DNA of 64,000 nucleotides from Paenibacillus aceris (GTDB taxonomy: Bacteria > Bacillota > Bacilli > Paenibacillales > NBRC-103111). The translations under genes were made by a program, and so were the position numbers. Below are positions 8,796 to 17,667 of this stretch, one piece after another. Numbering within the stretch: position 1 is the stretch's first letter; every line of letters begins with the position of its first letter. Under the pieces are notes generated by a model. That model did no database searches, was not told the origin of the DNA, and saw nothing but the letters and a program-made list of their open reading frames with translations. The stretch spans positions 186,001 through 250,000 of the forward strand of contig NZ_JAGGKV010000005.1 of the NCBI RefSeq assembly GCF_017874035.1. The letters are read 5' to 3'.

Positions 8796-9650
8796 ATGGA
8801 GAAATTCGGCGTTAACATCTTATGGACATCTAGATACGACTACGACAGAGGCAGGGAACTGCACATGCACATGCACGATTATTATCAAATGATATATTTT
8901 TTGAATGGTGCAGGGATATTTACTTGTGATGGCTCAACGTACACGATTAAGCCTGGATCACTATTCTTCATACACCCGATGCAGAGTCATGGGTTCGTTC
9001 CTCATGCATATGACACCAGGCGGATGAAGACGCTTGATTTGAAGTTCCACATACATGACAGTCAGCTCATTCAGAAGGTAAAGATGGTGCCGGTGCATCA
9101 AGCGGATTCGACATCAGAGTTGAAGCAATGGCTTGAGCGAATTCGCCGGGAAGGTACGATGAAAGCATTATTTTACGGAGAGTCAGCTTGCTTATGCTTG
9201 GTACAAATGTTGTATATGCTATGCCGAAAAGCGAGCAAGACGGATGTGAGCCAACTCGAGTTCCACGCAAGCGAAGGGATTCAGACAACATATGAGCCTA
9301 CGGAAGCCGCCAAACGTGTAGAGCATTATTTAAAGGAATATTACTATTCCGAGGCGCTTACTTTGGAGAATGTGTCAGAGCGAATTTCTTACAGCAAAAG
9401 CTATATCAGCCAAACCATTAAGCACAATTACGGCTGCTCGTTTACTCATTTTCTGCAAAAAATCAGAGTGGAGAAAGCGAAGGAACATATCATGTACTCT
9501 GATCAATCACTCAAGCAAATCGCAGAAAAGGTAGGTTTTAAGACGATTCATCATTTCAATCGAGTGTTTAAGGGCGTTGAGGGCATAAGCCCGGGAAAAT
9601 GGAAGCAGCGCGAGTTGGGCGGTATATGCAAAGATGTATCGTTTGATTAA
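8796..9650 (+). CDS. AraC-family regulator with N-terminal cupin sensor
   Basis: This 284-residue transcription factor has an N-terminal cupin-like domain (about 1-140; HMHMHDYYQMIYFLNG and PGSLFFIHPMQSHGF are typical of its metal/sugar pocket strands) and a C-terminal AraC DNA-binding domain (about 175-275, ending GISPGKWKQRE). The ATG at 8796 was chosen because GGAGTGAAG (8782-8790) sits at the right distance. An upstream TTG at 8706 would add 30 hydrophobic residues without a ribosome site. It is divergent from the sulfatase gene and just upstream of a kinase/response-regulator/importer cluster, so it may control either (inference). Confidence 0.88.
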   Translation: MEKFGVNILWTSRYDYDRGRELHMHMHDYYQMIYFLNGAGIFTCDGSTYTIKPGSLFFIHPMQSHGFVPHAYDTRRMKTLDLKFHIHDSQLIQKVKMVPVHQADSTSELKQWLERIRREGTMKALFYGESACLCLVQMLYMLCRKASKTDVSQLEFHASEGIQTTYEPTEAAKRVEHYLKEYYYSEALTLENVSERISYSKSYISQTIKHNYGCSFTHFLQKIRVEKAKEHIMYSDQSLKQIAEKVGFKTIHHFNRVFKGVEGISPGKWKQRELGGICKDVSFD

Positions 9651-9742
9651 CGAAATTGGGTATATGCTTGGTTGATTTTGGAAGATAGAATGGCAGGAGG
9701 TGGTGAAAAATTCGAAAAAAAATCTATGAGAGGTGAGTAACG

Positions 9743-11524
9743 TTGAGGAAAAAATTGATTGCCTTATTTATTATGTTTCTGTTGCTGCCATCGCTGTTAC
9801 TCTCGAAGATCTGGTTTGATAAAACATCGGATACGATTGTGGATGTGGCCAGAGTATTTAACGAGCAGCTTGTCAGACAGTTAAATAATCAAATTAGTGA
9901 TTATTTTCAAGATTTGGAGCGCTCTACGATGCCTTTAATTGCTCACCCGTTGGTTAAAGAATTTATGCTTCTTCAACCGGATCAGGCTTATAAGCAGTTT
10001 ATATTAACTCGAGATATCCAAAATGAGTTGCTCCAACAAATTGTATTTGGTCGTCCTGAAGTTTATTCACTAACTATCTATTCTGCTAATGGTCTGCAAA
10101 TCTCCAATCATGTCGCGCTGCCAAGTCAAGATGATTATGAAAGCTACCTAAGAAATACAGAGTTAGGAAATTACAATGTAATGGGTATTCGATGGATAAA
10201 TAATACCCCGTTACTTACCATTACGAGGAAGTTCACTGATACCACATTGTATCAGACAAGTGGAGTTTTAGTTTTTAATATAAGGCTTAATGAGATATGG
10301 AATAAAGTGAATAAAATTCAAACTGGCATGAAGGGGAAGTTGTGGATCATCGATTCCAACAATCTTGTTATTTATGACTCAGGTCATTATGACAAATTGG
10401 GCTCAAATATGCCGGATTGGTTTATCGATGGTATTCATTCGTTGAAACCGGATGAAACATTTTTGCATGAAGAAAAAGGGGTAACGAATATCGTCAATTA
10501 CAATACTTCCGAATCTACTCGCTGGACGATCGTATCTGAATTCCCTATACATGAGTTTAGTAAAGGGTTAATTGTTCTAAGGGACTATTCTATTTGGATT
10601 TTGCTAATTATTACTTTTGTTGCCTGTATCATTATTGGCGGATATGCTTTCTATCTCACAAATTCACTAAGTATCTTAGAAAGGCTTATGCGTAAAGCGC
10701 AAGACGGAGATCTGCTTATCTTAGCCCCGCACCGCCGGGAAAAAGAAATAGGCAGTTTGTTCGTAGGATTTAACAAGATGATGGGGGAACTCCGACGTCT
10801 TATCGTAGAGGTGCATGCAGGACAGTTGCGAGAAAAAGATTTATTGCTGCGGCAAAAAGAGTCCATGTTACGAGCTCTTCAGTCCCAGATCAATCCGCAC
10901 TTTTTATACAATACGCTAGAGATTATTAATTCCCATGCTATTCTCCAAGGCGTAATGCCAGTTAGTAGAATGGCTACCGCATTGGCCGATATGTTTCGGT
11001 ATTGCATGAAAGATTCTATGCAAGTAGTAAACTTGACCGAGGAATTACAACATATCCATACGTATCTCGAAATTCAAAAGGAAAGATTTCCTGAATTAAC
11101 GTGTGAATTTCATTTTGACATGACCGTTGCTTCATCGATTTCAATTTGCCGCCTTTCTATACAGCCCTTAATCGAAAACTGTTTTATTCATGCTTACGAG
11201 AATCAAATGCTTCCACCTAGTTTTATTGGGATTACGGGAGACATTCAGAAAGGGAAATATGTCATTAGGATTATGGATCAGGGTAGAGGGATGCCGGATG
11301 ATGTGCTAGTGAGATTTAGCTCTGCATTCAAAAATCAATATAACGATCATGAAAATATGAATGAAGGATTAAATGGTCATATCGGCTTGATTAACGTTCA
11401 TTCCAGGTTACGATTGACGTTTGGTTATCCATTTGGTTTACACATCGCTAAATCTAATCATACCGGGACAATCGTGGAAGTAGTTATACCACTTGAACAA
11501 GGGAGAAAGGATGAATCCGCATGA
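9743..11524 (+). CDS. YesM-type sensor histidine kinase
   Basis: This is a membrane histidine kinase of 593 residues. The order is a first membrane segment (about 5-24), an extracellular sensing region (about 25-280), a second membrane segment (about 282-305), a HAMP linker, the YesM-type phospho-acceptor box QSQINPHFLYNTLEIIN (His386) and a C-terminal ATPase domain with N-box SIQPLIENCFIHAY and G-box DQGRGMP. The TTG start follows a GAGAGGTGAG sequence. Its stop overlaps the start of the next gene by four bases, so kinase and regulator are translationally coupled. Such pairs sense extracellular oligosaccharides or importer status and switch on neighbouring transport genes. The coding sequence is strikingly AT-rich compared with the 19-22 kb region. 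Confidence 0.93.
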   Translation: MRKKLIALFIMFLLLPSLLLSKIWFDKTSDTIVDVARVFNEQLVRQLNNQISDYFQDLERSTMPLIAHPLVKEFMLLQPDQAYKQFILTRDIQNELLQQIVFGRPEVYSLTIYSANGLQISNHVALPSQDDYESYLRNTELGNYNVMGIRWINNTPLLTITRKFTDTTLYQTSGVLVFNIRLNEIWNKVNKIQTGMKGKLWIIDSNNLVIYDSGHYDKLGSNMPDWFIDGIHSLKPDETFLHEEKGVTNIVNYNTSESTRWTIVSEFPIHEFSKGLIVLRDYSIWILLIITFVACIIIGGYAFYLTNSLSILERLMRKAQDGDLLILAPHRREKEIGSLFVGFNKMMGELRRLIVEVHAGQLREKDLLLRQKESMLRALQSQINPHFLYNTLEIINSHAILQGVMPVSRMATALADMFRYCMKDSMQVVNLTEELQHIHTYLEIQKERFPELTCEFHFDMTVASSISICRLSIQPLIENCFIHAYENQMLPPSFIGITGDIQKGKYVIRIMDQGRGMPDDVLVRFSSAFKNQYNDHENMNEGLNGHIGLINVHSRLRLTFGYPFGLHIAKSNHTGTIVEVVIPLEQGRKDESA

Positions 11525-12570
11525 TCCGTACAGTCATTATTGAGGACGAAGCCTTAATTCGAAAGAGCCTGTTTAAACTTGTATCCGAATCTTCTCTTGG
11601 CTTTGACATTATAGGCGAGGGGGGTAATGGCGTTGAAGGTTTAGAGCTAGCTAAAAGTGCGCATCCCGACTTAATTATTACAGATATAAAAATGCCGCAG
11701 ATGAATGGATTAGACTTAATTAAAAACGTTAAATCACTAGGAATTCACTGTGAGTTTATCATATTGTCAGGTTACGGTGATTTTAGTTTTGCTCAAGAAG
11801 CGATACATTATGGTGTCAGCGATTATTTGCTTAAACCCATACGGCCAGAACAACTTATGCAAACTTTACATAAAGTCAAATTGGAAGTTGAGAAGTATCA
11901 GATTGATTTGAATGCGTATAGCGAGTGGTTGCTTTATTGTACGGAGGAAGCAAAGCATATCGCTCACTTGATATGGAATGTGAATGAAACCGAGGCTATG
12001 AACGCGATCGATTATTTTAATAAGAAATGGGCAGATAGTCGCGGAGTGAATTCGCAATATAAAGTGCGGAGTATTGAACTTTTGAGCAGAATCTATTCAT
12101 GTCTGTACAATGACTTAGGAGCCAAAAGTCTTGATTACGATAATAAACTAACGATTCTTTTTGAAAAAAATAGGGAGGAAGTACAAGTTTTAAATAAGCA
12201 TTTTATTAGTACTTGGCTTCAAACTGTTCGTGAAACCCGAAATTATGGTGCGCATCTGAGCATCAAACAAGTTATCGCATTTATCGAAAATAATTATAAG
12301 AATAATGAACTTTCCCTGCAGATGGTCGCTGACCATGTTAAATTATCCGTCCCTTATCTCAGTCAGGTATTTAAACAGAGCGCAGGCATCTCCTTTTCTC
12401 AATATTTAATTCAAACACGCATGGAGAAGGCGAAACAATTATTATCCGATCCTGATTGCAAGACTTGTGAAATCCCAGAACAGATTGGATATACGGATTA
12501 CCCCCATTTTACGAAAAGCTTTAAAAAGCTCTTTGGTATTTCACCTCGAGAGTTTCGCACAAAAAAATAA
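11521..12570 (+). CDS. YesN-type response regulator with AraC output domain
   Basis: This is a 349-residue response regulator. The receiver domain (about 1-120) has the acidic pair in VIIEDEALIRKS, phospho-acceptor Asp55 in IITDIKMPQMNG and the conserved Lys in DYLLKPIRPEQ. A helical linker leads to an AraC-type DNA-binding domain (about 250-347, ending FGISPREFRTKK). It overlaps the kinase gene by four bases (ATGA) and is the obvious partner. The importer genes begin 110 bases downstream in the same direction, and the pair most likely controls them. An inverted repeat CCTTATG...CATAAGG (12585-12611) lies in that gap and might be part of the control region. Confidence 0.93.
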   Translation: MIRTVIIEDEALIRKSLFKLVSESSLGFDIIGEGGNGVEGLELAKSAHPDLIITDIKMPQMNGLDLIKNVKSLGIHCEFIILSGYGDFSFAQEAIHYGVSDYLLKPIRPEQLMQTLHKVKLEVEKYQIDLNAYSEWLLYCTEEAKHIAHLIWNVNETEAMNAIDYFNKKWADSRGVNSQYKVRSIELLSRIYSCLYNDLGAKSLDYDNKLTILFEKNREEVQVLNKHFISTWLQTVRETRNYGAHLSIKQVIAFIENNYKNNELSLQMVADHVKLSVPYLSQVFKQSAGISFSQYLIQTRMEKAKQLLSDPDCKTCEIPEQIGYTDYPHFTKSFKKLFGISPREFRTKK

Positions 12571-12679
12571 AGCGCATACATTTACCTTATGAAAACACAA
12601 CTAGCATAAGGAATACCATGTACGAACCCTCTGATTTCTTCTAGTATGGAGTTATCAAATATGACATCAGGAGGTTCCC

Positions 12680-13633
12680 ATGAATACGAATGCGCCCCCA
12701 ATCCATTTGATTAACACGGAAGCAAGAAAAAAAAGAACCAGGCTTTATTATTCGAAATACTGGCAATTATATTGCATGATAATGCCTGGGATTATGTTTT
12801 TCTTTCTCTTTAAGTATGTCCCGATTCTGGGAAGCGTTATTGCCTTTCAGGATTATAATGTTTACAAAGGTATCATGGGAAGCCCGTTTGTCGGATTAAA
12901 GCACTTCGAAACGCTATTTACGTATCCAGAATTTTTGAAAATACTCAAAAACACCGTATTCATTAGTATTTATCAGCTTGTGTTTGGTTTTCCTGCTCCA
13001 ATTATTTTAGCTTTGCTTCTAAATGAAGTTAGGAAAATGTGGTTTAAACGCTCTGTGCAAACCATCGTTTATCTCCCGCATTTTTTATCTTGGGTTATTG
13101 TAGGTGGCTTAGTCATCAATGTGTTATCGCCAAATTACGGAATTATCAATGAGATCTTAGAATTTTTGGGGATAGAGCGAAAATTCTTTATGCAACAACC
13201 TGAATTTTTTCGATCTATTGTAGTTGCCTCAGGTATTTGGAAGGAAGTGGGCTGGAATACAATTATTTATCTTGCCGCCCTAGCTAGTATCAACATGGAG
13301 ATGTATGAGGCTGCCGACGTTGATGGTGCTGGAAGATTCCGAAAGATGATTAGTATTACATTGCCATCCTTATTACCAACCATTATGATTTTGTTCCTGC
13401 TGAGAATTGGACATCTGTTAGATTTAGGATTTGAACAAATTTATATGCTGATCAACCCACTCGTTGCAGAGAAAGGGCAAATTATAGACACGTATATTTA
13501 TAGCGTTGGTTTACTAGGAGGACAATATAGTTATACAACGGCAATCGGAATTTTTAAATCCGTTGTTGGCTTGATGCTTATCTTTAGTTTTAACCAAATA
13601 AGTAAAAGGCTGACCGGAGAAACATTATATTAA
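12680..13633 (+). CDS. ABC sugar importer permease, LplB type (second importer)
   Basis: This 317-residue membrane protein has six hydrophobic segments and a charged N-terminal tail of about 30 residues. FKYVPILGSVIAFQDYNVYK and the EAA loop EAADVDGAGRF followed by ITLPSLLP mark it as an LplB-like permease. An AGGAGG ribosome site precedes the ATG. It is the first gene of a permease-permease-binding protein order, unlike the other importers in the window, where the binding protein comes first. It is more distant from the permeases at 2181 and 30947 than these are from each other. The AT-rich coding matches the kinase and regulator genes upstream, which suggests they travelled together (inference). 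Confidence 0.92.
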   Translation: MNTNAPPIHLINTEARKKRTRLYYSKYWQLYCMIMPGIMFFFLFKYVPILGSVIAFQDYNVYKGIMGSPFVGLKHFETLFTYPEFLKILKNTVFISIYQLVFGFPAPIILALLLNEVRKMWFKRSVQTIVYLPHFLSWVIVGGLVINVLSPNYGIINEILEFLGIERKFFMQQPEFFRSIVVASGIWKEVGWNTIIYLAALASINMEMYEAADVDGAGRFRKMISITLPSLLPTIMILFLLRIGHLLDLGFEQIYMLINPLVAEKGQIIDTYIYSVGLLGGQYSYTTAIGIFKSVVGLMLIFSFNQISKRLTGETLY

Positions 13634-13647
13634 ACAGAGGTGAAGAA

Positions 13648-14499
13648 ATGAAAAAGAGGCCGGCGATATTCCCAATGATTAATGCCATCATACTGACAGG
13701 TATCAGCCTGTTAATGCTAGTTCCTTATCTCAACATATTAGCAGGCTCCTTCAGCGGCGGGCAGGCAATTCTGCAAGGTAAGGTCTCCGTATTTCCTGTA
13801 AACTTTACACTTGATCATTATTTGGCTGTGTTAAATAATAAGGCGATTTGGAAATCTTTTGGGGTCACCATATGGGTAACGGCAGCCGGCACATTTCTAA
13901 GCCTTTTTTTTACTTCGCTTATGGGATACGGATTATCAAAATCCCATTTAAAAGGTCGAAGTTTCATGATGATTATGATTATTGTGACAATGATTTTTCC
14001 AGCTCCACTGATTCCGACCTACCTTGTTGTGAAGTCATTCGGTTTATTGGATTCATTAAGCGCCCTCATTATTCCCGGCCTAATTAGCGCGTTTAATCTG
14101 GTCATCATGATAACCTTTTTTAAAGGCATTCCAGAAGGCCTTACAGATGCGGCAACCATTGATGGATGTGATGAATTTAATACCTTTGGAAGAATCATTC
14201 TGCCGCTTTCTCTCCCTTCTTTAACGACGATTGGTCTGTTCTATGCAGTTGGGTATTGGAATGGGTATATGAGTGCGATTATGTATTTGAGAGATCCCGG
14301 ACTTTTCACTTTACAAGTTAAATTACGTCAACTTCTTGTAGAGAACGATTCTGGCAGTATGGGCTCCGGCATGCTGATGTCCATTGAAGGAATAAGAATG
14401 GCAACAATTATTGTTGCTACTGTGCCAATTTTATTCATTTATCCTTTGATCCAGAAACATTTTATCCAAGGTGCAATGATTGGTTCTGTCAAAGGTTAA
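13648..14499 (+). CDS. ABC sugar importer permease, LplC type (second importer)
   Basis: This 283-residue permease is the partner of the preceding gene. Six membrane segments are visible, with the EAA-type loop near DAATIDGCDEF followed by IILPLSLP, and the LplC-type ending FIQGAMIGSVKG. A GAGGTG ribosome site lies before the ATG and the gap to the upstream permease is 14 bases. The conserved alanine of the DGA motif is cysteine here (DGC), a mild departure from the family. ATP must be supplied by an ATPase encoded elsewhere. Confidence 0.92.
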   Translation: MKKRPAIFPMINAIILTGISLLMLVPYLNILAGSFSGGQAILQGKVSVFPVNFTLDHYLAVLNNKAIWKSFGVTIWVTAAGTFLSLFFTSLMGYGLSKSHLKGRSFMMIMIIVTMIFPAPLIPTYLVVKSFGLLDSLSALIIPGLISAFNLVIMITFFKGIPEGLTDAATIDGCDEFNTFGRIILPLSLPSLTTIGLFYAVGYWNGYMSAIMYLRDPGLFTLQVKLRQLLVENDSGSMGSGMLMSIEGIRMATIIVATVPILFIYPLIQKHFIQGAMIGSVKG

Positions 14500-14528
14500 A
14501 AATAAAGTGACTAAGGGAGTGGGACCGA

Positions 14529-16085
14529 ATGAAAGCAAGCAAAAAAGTAGTTGGAACACTTTTGGTTACTACAATGATTTCCGCTTGTAGTAATCAGTCA
14601 GATGAAGGCAAAAGTTCGCCGGATGGACATGGAATTCCCTCAATAAACATTACTATGAACTCTAGATCACTTCCATATGTTGAAGCGTCTCCTAATATTA
14701 ATGAGGATATCTATGTTAAAAGGCTGGAGGAACTATCCAAAACAAATGTCAATATCGAAATCATTCCCGCAACAGATTTTGATCAAAAACTTAATTTGCT
14801 GCTTGCTGCTAATGAAAAACTGCCAGATCTCCTTGAAATTTCAGCCATTAATACCAAGGTGTCCACACCTGCTATAAATAACGGAGCTTTTACGGAGCTG
14901 AATGATCTGATAGATAAATTCGGTCCTAATCTTAAAAGCAATATCCCTAAAGAAGCATGGGATTCCCCGACAATAAGTAAGGACGGAAAAATATATGCGA
15001 TACCAGCCATGTCGGGCACGACTCGTAATCAGGTTGTCTTTATGCGGAAAGATTGGCTTGATAAACTTGGATTACAGGTACCCAAAACAATAGATGAATA
15101 CATAAATGTATTGACCGCATTTCGCGATAAGGACCCGAATGGCAACGGTAAAAAAGATGAAATTCCATTCTCTGGGCGCAAAAATTTAAGAGTTGCTGAA
15201 GCCTTTTTTGGAGCCTATGATGTCAATCCTGGCGAAGGAATATCTGCGGGCACTTGGAAGTATAAGGATAACAAGCTGGTTCCTAAATACATTTTGCCGG
15301 AAATGAAAGATGCGTTGAAAATTTATCAATATTTGTACAAAGAAAAGCTCCTTGACAATGAAGTGTTTGTTCAAGAAGGCAAAGATTGGGATGCGAAGAT
15401 TAAGGGCGCTGCACGTGTAGGTATGTGGATACATGATCCGGGCTATCCAGACAAGTGGTTGGCTGAAGTAAAGAAAGGAGAGCCCACCGCTGAAATCATA
15501 AACATCCCTTCACCAATTGGTCCAGACGGAAAAGGCGGAGCAGAAATCACTTCACCGATCAGGTCAGCTTATGCGATCCCTGCCAGCAGTAAGAAAGCTG
15601 AGGATGTTATTAAATTTTTGAATTGGTTCTACTCGAAAGAGGCGAATACATTCCTGACTTATGGCATTGAGGGGGATGACTATACCGTAAATAACGGTAA
15701 GATCGAGTATAACTATCAGACAAGCGCGGATGGAATTAACAAGGAAAATATGCACTTGATGTTCCTGCAAATTACCGGCGAACCTTATATTACGAACGAA
15801 GAATTTATGAAAGGACGCCCACACGGAGATTTAATCACGAATGCTTCGAAAGTTGCAAACAGTGAAGGTCGGGTGAATGATGGACTTGATATGCCTGTTC
15901 CAGCCATTATGTTGTCTCAACCTGAGCTCGCCAAAAACGGATTGTTTATGGAAACGGCAGCGAAAATCATTGTTGGCCAGGAAAGTATCGACTACTTTGA
16001 TAAATTCGTTGCAGACTGGAAAGCGCGTGGAGGTAATAAAGCAATTGATGAAGCAACCCAATGGTATCAAAAAAATAAGAAATAA
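14529..16085 (+). CDS. LplA-type oligosaccharide-binding lipoprotein (second importer)
   Basis: This is the substrate-binding lipoprotein of the second importer. The signal ends in MISAC with Cys20 as the lipid anchor. The protein contains the EF-hand-like loop DPNGNGKKDEIPF, nearly identical to the one in the protein at 490-2160 and like the calcium loop of alginate-binding AlgQ proteins. Otherwise similarity to the other LplA-type proteins here is moderate, so a different ligand is likely. It sits 29 bases after the permeases, with GGGAGTGGG as ribosome site, and is followed within 40 bases by an oxidoreductase gene, suggesting that the transported sugar is a substrate of that enzyme (inference). 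Confidence 0.93.
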   Translation: MKASKKVVGTLLVTTMISACSNQSDEGKSSPDGHGIPSINITMNSRSLPYVEASPNINEDIYVKRLEELSKTNVNIEIIPATDFDQKLNLLLAANEKLPDLLEISAINTKVSTPAINNGAFTELNDLIDKFGPNLKSNIPKEAWDSPTISKDGKIYAIPAMSGTTRNQVVFMRKDWLDKLGLQVPKTIDEYINVLTAFRDKDPNGNGKKDEIPFSGRKNLRVAEAFFGAYDVNPGEGISAGTWKYKDNKLVPKYILPEMKDALKIYQYLYKEKLLDNEVFVQEGKDWDAKIKGAARVGMWIHDPGYPDKWLAEVKKGEPTAEIINIPSPIGPDGKGGAEITSPIRSAYAIPASSKKAEDVIKFLNWFYSKEANTFLTYGIEGDDYTVNNGKIEYNYQTSADGINKENMHLMFLQITGEPYITNEEFMKGRPHGDLITNASKVANSEGRVNDGLDMPVPAIMLSQPELAKNGLFMETAAKIIVGQESIDYFDKFVADWKARGGNKAIDEATQWYQKNKK

Positions 16086-16122
16086 ACGATATCATCTTAT
16101 TTATTCATAGGGGGAAATGAGA

Positions 16123-17448
16123 ATGAGCAACCAATTATCAATGGATATTGGATATAAGCATAAGAACGATCATGAGAGTCCTGTTACTGCCATTATCGTC
16201 GGAGCCGGCCACCGCAGCTTAATTTACGCATCTTTTGCAGAGTTTCATCCTGAACGATTCAAAATTGTCGGAGTTGTAGAGCCGGATAGCGAGCGCAGAA
16301 ATTTAACCAAGGAACGTTTCGGATTATCCGAGGAAAACTGTTTTGCTGATATTGCAGAGCTTGTCGGTAAGCCCAAGATCGCGGATGCCGTAATTAACGG
16401 TACCATGGATCATTTGCATGTATCTTCTTCAATCTCGTTGTTAAGGGCTGGTTATGACATCATGCTGGAGAAGCCGATCGGCGTCAGTGCGGATGAAGTT
16501 TTGGAGTTGTATCAAGAAGCTGAGCGCCTTGGCAGGAAAGTCATGATTTGTCACGTGCTGCGCTATGCACCATTCTACGAATCGATTCGTCAAACCATAG
16601 CTGATGGCTTAATCGGTGATATTGTCAGTTTGACGACAACCGAGAACGTTACTTATCACCATATGGCCATGGCTTATGTCAGAGGAAAATGGGGGCGTGT
16701 GGATAAAGGTGGTTCCTCCATGCTCATGGCCAAAAGCTGCCATGACTTGGACGTATTGGCCTGGATGAAGGGAGATATCCAGCCTGTGAAGGTAAGTAGC
16801 TTCGGAAGTCTGCTGCAATTCCGGCCTGAGAAAGCGCCTTTAGGGTCGGGCACGCGGTGTCTTGTCGATTGTTCCATTGAGGAAGATTGCCCTTATTCTG
16901 CAAGGAAACATTACATTGAGCAGCGATTGTGGAAGGCTTATGTAACCTATAATACCCATTTAGGTGTTACAATGAGCGATGAGGAATTGGCGGAATCTCT
17001 GCGAAAAGACAGCCCGTACGGTCGTTGCGTCTGGCGCTGCGATAACGACGTGGTCGATCATCAGACGGTAATCGTAGAGTTCGCAGATGGCAGTACGGGA
17101 ACGCATGTCATGACCGGTGGCACTTCCAAGCCAGGTCGTTCCATCCATATTGTGGGGACTAAAGGCGAAATTCAGGGAGAGATGGAAGCAGGTGCTTATG
17201 TCATCCGGCATCCCGATGCCCGCAAAAACCATATCTATTCCGAGCAGCAGATCAATGTTGGGGTGTCGGAGGAAATGCATGGCGGAGGAGACTTGCTTCT
17301 TGTCGCCGACTTCGTAAAAGTATTGAAGGGAGCAGTGCCATCGATCTCCTCCACATCTCTGGAAAAGTCGCTGCACGGGCACTTAATCGGATTCGCAGCA
17401 GATCAGTCGCGACTGGAACAAAGAACTGTTGAGATTAAGCGAGTGTAA
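16123..17448 (+). CDS. Gfo/Idh/MocA-family oxidoreductase
   Basis: This NAD(P)-dependent sugar or sugar-derivative dehydrogenase has about 441 residues. The Rossmann fold starts at AIIVGAGHRS, and the sugar dehydrogenase motif EKPIG (about residue 120) holds the usual active-site lysine. A cysteine-rich stretch CLVDCSIEEDCPY (about 250) could bind a metal; it recurs in a subgroup of this family, where its role is not known to me. The ATG at 16123 was preferred because AGGGGGA ends 7 bases upstream; the ATG at 16117 is too close. It is the last gene of the second importer operon, ahead of a strong terminator. The family includes enzymes that oxidise intact glycosides or uronates, so it may process imported lyase products. 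The substrate is not predictable. Confidence 0.9.
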   Translation: MSNQLSMDIGYKHKNDHESPVTAIIVGAGHRSLIYASFAEFHPERFKIVGVVEPDSERRNLTKERFGLSEENCFADIAELVGKPKIADAVINGTMDHLHVSSSISLLRAGYDIMLEKPIGVSADEVLELYQEAERLGRKVMICHVLRYAPFYESIRQTIADGLIGDIVSLTTTENVTYHHMAMAYVRGKWGRVDKGGSSMLMAKSCHDLDVLAWMKGDIQPVKVSSFGSLLQFRPEKAPLGSGTRCLVDCSIEEDCPYSARKHYIEQRLWKAYVTYNTHLGVTMSDEELAESLRKDSPYGRCVWRCDNDVVDHQTVIVEFADGSTGTHVMTGGTSKPGRSIHIVGTKGEIQGEMEAGAYVIRHPDARKNHIYSEQQINVGVSEEMHGGGDLLLVADFVKVLKGAVPSISSTSLEKSLHGHLIGFAADQSRLEQRTVEIKRV

Positions 17449-17500
17449 ACTGCAGGCAAAGTCCAGCTCATACTAAACTAAACGCAGAACGAGAGCTTAA

Positions 17501-17540
17501 AGAACAAAGTGCATTGCCGCAGGGCAATGCACTTTGTTCT
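17501..17540 (+). terminator. Perfect 18-bp terminator hairpin
   Basis: Bases 17501-17518 (starting AGAACAAAGTGC) pair without mismatch with 17523-17540 around the loop GCAG. It follows the first oxidoreductase gene. The A-T base pairs at the foot of the stem (AGAACAAAG on the left, CTTTGTTCT on the right) provide the U-rich 3' arm. It probably ends the second importer transcript. Confidence 0.8.
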
Positions 17541-17595
17541 TACGAGTAAGTGTATTTTAAATTACAAAACTCCATATTTAAATCATTTTAGTCCA

Positions 17596-17624
17596 TTTAT
17601 TACTAAAATTAAGAAAGATATAAT
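17596..17624 (+). promoter_or_regulatory. Possible sigma-A promoter for the second oxidoreductase
   Basis: A perfect -10 box TATAAT (17619-17624) lies 43 bases before the chosen start, in a very AT-rich stretch. The -35 position (TTTATT, 17596-17601, spacer 17) is a poor match, so activator help or a different arrangement is possible. Confidence 0.35.
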
Positions 17625-17667
17625 AAGGCTTACTTAGACTATGAATGAAAAGCGAGGGAAAAAAGTT

